64,000 nucleotides of DNA from QQVM01 sp035341855 (GTDB lineage Bacteria; Bacteroidota; Bacteroidia; AKYH767-A; 2013-40CM-41-45), in the NCBI GenBank assembly GCA_035341855.1, contig DAOQWA010000002.1, positions 62,001 through 126,000 of the forward strand, read 5' to 3'. This document shows positions 61,085 to 64,000 of the stretch, one piece after another; the first letter of the stretch is position 1; each line of letters starts with the position of its first letter. A model generated the notes under the pieces. That model was not told the DNA's origin and did no database searches. It saw only the letters and a list, made by a program, of their open reading frames with translations. A program made the position numbers and the translations under genes.

Positions 61085-64000
61085 TCATTCTGATCCTGAG
61101 ACAAACCATTTAAACCACGGACTTAGATTCAAATTCGGATGGTCATTCATTTTAACTCCTACAAAATATATTCCTTCCGAAAAATTCTGAGGCAACTCAT
61201 GATAATCCGGATTCAGAACTATTTCTTCAGATACTATTCTACCTGACAGATCAGAGATAGATAATAATAGCGGAGTTTTATTTTGTATACCTGAAACTTT
61301 TAACACTGCCCTTTGAGTTGATGGATTCGGAAAGATGACTATCGAAACGGAATTCGTTGAAGGATATTGAATTTCTGTAGGATCATCAAATACTGTATCT
61401 GAAATACAAATTGTACATGAATTCGAATCAGTGATACAAACTGTATAGATCCCGGCTGCTAAGTTCTCTATACTGGTGTCTGTCACAGTACCTGCAGATG
61501 GATAAATACTTATTGAATAAGGATAAACGCCTCCGTTAGCATTTATCTGAATTGAGCCATTTAAACAGCCAATACATCCTGTATGTGAAACTTGCGTGGA
61601 TACCGTAAATGCAGGCGGATCGGATATGATTGCACTTATTGATGCCTGACAAGCATTCGCATCTGTAACAATTGCACTATAATTACCTGCTACCAGGCCG
61701 GATAACCTTATGTGAACCGAATCTGGCATTGTCCAGGGCGACGAAACTGTATATGGTGGATTTCCGCCACTAATACAATAGTTTAATAGTCCTGTGCTGT
61801 CACCTGCACATGCTACCATCGTTATTGATGAGTCACAATTTGTAATACTAATTGCTGCACGCGTACTTATTGCAGCGGTTATAGATGCCGGGCATCCATT
61901 AGCATCAGTTAAATTTGCTGTATAGTTTCCTGCAGGAACATTCGCCAGCATTATATGCATCGAATCAGGCATAGTCCATGGCGCAGCTACAGAATAAGGT
62001 TTTGCTCCACCTTGTATACAGTAAATTAATAATCCTGTACTATCACCGGGACAATCTATCCAAGTCACGGAGCTGTCACAGCTATTAAAAAAAATTGGCG
62101 GCGATGATGGTATACTCACCATACCGACTGCTGCACAACCGTTTTGGTCAATTGCTGTTACACGCCATGTACCTGATGGCATGTTAGCAACAGATGAACC
62201 ATTTTGTTGCAGAGGATCGTTCCACGTATACTGATATGGTCCTGTTCCTCCACTTGCAATCACTGATGCAGAACCGTTAGAATTTGTTGAACACAATGTC
62301 ACCGGTGATACAGAATTTAATGTAACAGTCACTTTCGAATTAGTTACTGGAACCAAAAATTGACGTTGGTACCGGCAACCATTGGCATCATATATATGCA
62401 AGGTATATGAACCGGGATACAAATTAGTCTGATCTTTAGATAATGGATCATGCAAAGAATCAAATGGAATATTTTCCCATTGGAATTTAAACGGCGGATT
62501 GCCTCCACTGGGATTAATTTGAATTTGTCCATTAGCCATTCCATGACAACTTACCGGAGTTATGTTTTCTGTTATTACAGGGCTGTTAGTTGGTAAAGGA
62601 CCTAAAGTGTATTTGGCAAAATACGAACAGGAATTATCGTAAACTGTCGTAATCACTGAATAATTTCCCGGATACACATTGGTAAGATTGTAGGATGTTT
62701 CTCCTGTGTTCCACAAATACCTTACAGGTTGACTATGAGATGGTGTATATTTACAAAATATCGAGCCATCAGGTATACACGCTCCACCCGGGGCATTCAC
62801 GGTATCAATAGAAACATTGTAAGTCTTTGTCGGACTTGAAGGAGATTTCACATCAGTAAATCTGGTACATCCGCTATATGGATCTGTAACTACAAGCCGG
62901 TATCGCGTTCCGGAATATGACACGGTAATCCGGTCAGTTGTTTCTCCTGTACTCCACTGATAAGTTACTCCTCCTTCTCCATACACATTAGGAGTACTTA
63001 AAGTATCAAAGGCATTGGCGATGAAAGTGATTGATGAAGTTGAGCAGTGCTTATTGATCTGTGCCATGGGGTTTGGCTTGACGTTGATAAAAATTGTGTC
63101 AGTATTCCCTGAACATGCTGCACCAGCCCCGGCAACAGCACAAAAATAATTTCCGGCTTTAGTGACTTTATAAGTCAAAGAATTTGCACCGGGAATCATT
63201 ACATTGTTCTTATACCATTGATAAGAAGAGCCGCCGGTTGCACGTAGCCATGTAAAATGTCCCTCACAGAAACTGGTGTCCCCCCACACAGTTATTCCCG
63301 GTTTATCAGATATTAATAAAGCCTGATCATATTGGTACTCGCATGCTTCTCCATATTCATACCCTAATTTGAGGTGCGCACTGTAGGAACCATGAGGCAA
63401 TATGCATGGTTCAAACAGAGAAGTGTCACTAAATTCAATTGATCTTCTTCCGGGATTTGGATTAATAACCGGTAAGTATGAATCCGTATATCCTGTATAT
63501 GGAACTCCATTAGAAGGATAAACTATAGAACTATCTGAATCTCGAGTAACCCAAAATGTATACTCAGTTCCAATTTCCGGAGGGCCATTATAGGTAAAGC
63601 TTACTGTACTCGTTCCGGTTCCGGCACAACGAGGGCCTGTCGAATAAAAAATCATAGGATTAGCTAAAGGATCTACCATATATTGTCTGGCAAACCATTG
63701 TACTCCTCCGGGTTGAACGTTATTTTCTCTAGGCAAATTAATATTTGTATATGTATGGTTCCTCCAGGAACTGTACATACTCATCTCTGCAAGAAATATA
63801 TTATTGGTGTATGATTGCGGAAACCATACACCTAAATAATTTACCAGTCCTCCCAAATCTGCAGATTCCGAATATAAAAGTGGATGATAATCAGTGCTAT
63901 CAGCAGTGATAGAGTCATTGAATATTTCTAATGCATGGTGAATAAAATATGAAGCATTTGGAGTAAGGTAAGCATACAGGATTCGGTCGAACATTCTTTC
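61085..64000 (-). CDS. Large SprB-repeat protein with T9SS sorting domain (N-terminus outside window)
   Basis: At least 971 residues. The frame stays open to the window end and the first visible Met (63994) has no signal peptide after it, so the gene starts outside. The visible N-terminal 220 residues are not recognised. An Ig-like domain follows (about 230-300, SYQWYKNNVMIPGANSLTYKVTKAGNYFC), then several SprB-type repeats (about 300-870) with GGNPPFKFQW and GSYTLHIYDANGC patterns. Two adjacent 81-residue units near 61.6-62.1 kb are about 60% identical. The end is a T9SS sorting domain: VIFPNPSTQ, SDLSGR, EGIYFVGV. Likely a surface adhesin or gliding-type protein. Confidence 0.9.
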   Translation of the reverse strand, partial: ERMFDRILYAYLTPNASYFIHHALEIFNDSITADSTDYHPLLYSESADLGGLVNYLGVWFPQSYTNNIFLAEMSMYSSWRNHTYTNINLPRENNVQPGGVQWFARQYMVDPLANPMIFYSTGPRCAGTGTSTVSFTYNGPPEIGTEYTFWVTRDSDSSIVYPSNGVPYTGYTDSYLPVINPNPGRRSIEFSDTSLFEPCILPHGSYSAHLKLGYEYGEACEYQYDQALLISDKPGITVWGDTSFCEGHFTWLRATGGSSYQWYKNNVMIPGANSLTYKVTKAGNYFCAVAGAGAACSGNTDTIFINVKPNPMAQINKHCSTSSITFIANAFDTLSTPNVYGEGGVTYQWSTGETTDRITVSYSGTRYRLVVTDPYSGCTRFTDVKSPSSPTKTYNVSIDTVNAPGGACIPDGSIFCKYTPSHSQPVRYLWNTGETSYNLTNVYPGNYSVITTVYDNSCSYFAKYTLGPLPTNSPVITENITPVSCHGMANGQIQINPSGGNPPFKFQWENIPFDSLHDPLSKDQTNLYPGSYTLHIYDANGCRYQRQFLVPVTNSKVTVTLNSVSPVTLCSTNSNGSASVIASGGTGPYQYTWNDPLQQNGSSVANMPSGTWRVTAIDQNGCAAVGMVSIPSSPPIFFNSCDSSVTWIDCPGDSTGLLIYCIQGGAKPYSVAAPWTMPDSMHIMLANVPAGNYTANLTDANGCPASITAAISTRAAISITNCDSSITMVACAGDSTGLLNYCISGGNPPYTVSSPWTMPDSVHIRLSGLVAGNYSAIVTDANACQASISAIISDPPAFTVSTQVSHTGCIGCLNGSIQINANGGVYPYSISIYPSAGTVTDTSIENLAAGIYTVCITDSNSCTICISDTVFDDPTEIQYPSTNSVSIVIFPNPSTQRAVLKVSGIQNKTPLLLSISDLSGRIVSEEIVLNPDYHELPQNFSEGIYFVGVKMNDHPNLNLSPWFKWFVSGSE

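Noticed and set aside
1..64000. Defence system, prophage, integron or recent horizontal island
   Set aside because: Gene content is core housekeeping and envelope functions with even base composition; no integrase, transposase, restriction, toxin or CRISPR-associated gene was recognised.

Overview
The window is about 38-40% GC by eye and reads as chromosomal core DNA of a member of the Bacteroidota (class Bacteroidia, probably a Sphingobacteriales/Chitinophagales-like lineage). The evidence is three secreted proteins with type IX secretion (T9SS) C-terminal sorting domains, one of them with SprB-type repeats. It also includes a Bacteroidota-type FabI, the small DUF4295 ribosomal gene between rpmG and ftsY, DUF4197 and DUF4412 proteins, and recurrent TAnnTTTG -7 promoter boxes in place of a -10 TATAAT. 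Starts are not preceded by consistent Shine-Dalgarno sequences, as expected for Bacteroidia. I recognise no tRNA, rRNA, CRISPR array, insertion sequence, integrase or phage gene.

Layout. 1-1.8 kb (+): the end of a rhomboid-family protein, a GmhB-like HAD phosphatase and a class IV aminotransferase. 1.8-10.1 kb (-): a lipoprotein, then a seven-gene run read recQ, 3-methyladenine glycosylase, RlmI-type methyltransferase, MATE transporter, fmt, sirtuin, DUF2179. 10.2-17.1 kb: clpB (-), a divergent small unknown gene, an OmpA/TSP3 porin-like protein, an NlpC/P60 peptidase and a thiolase. 17.2-21.9 kb (+): a PgpH-like HD membrane protein, truA and an ABC exporter. 22-28.6 kb: a SirB1-like protein, two translationally overlapping T9SS cargo genes and a nucleoside phosphorylase. 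28.7-35 kb: two universal stress proteins, DUF4197, cinA, rpmB, an M24 aminopeptidase, rpmG and DUF4295. 35.2-37.5 kb: ftsY and rimO.

37.5-42.4 kb is a complete late biotin operon, bioB-bioF-bioD-bioA, followed by a gene that overlaps bioA by 4 bp and encodes a ferritin-like protein with the full set of di-iron ligands. It has no bioC or bioH in view, and four AGTCAA-type half-sites lie on its promoter. This is the most interesting object in the window. 42.4-46.2 kb (-): a small secreted protein, lolA and ftsK with an extreme acidic linker. 46.5-49.8 kb (+): DUF4412, recN and fabI. 49.8-52.4 kb (-): clpC. 52.8-60.8 kb (+): gyrA, then two paralogous TPR proteins flanking a double-domain M16 peptidase. 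61.1-64 kb (-): the C-terminal part of a large SprB-repeat T9SS protein cut by the window edge.

The set is mostly housekeeping: protein quality control (clpB, clpC), DNA repair and topology (recQ, AAG, recN, gyrA, ftsK), translation (rpmB, rpmG, DUF4295, fmt, truA, rimO, RlmI), membrane targeting and envelope (ftsY, lolA, OmpA), and cofactor synthesis (biotin). Several hairpin terminators separate the transcription units cleanly.
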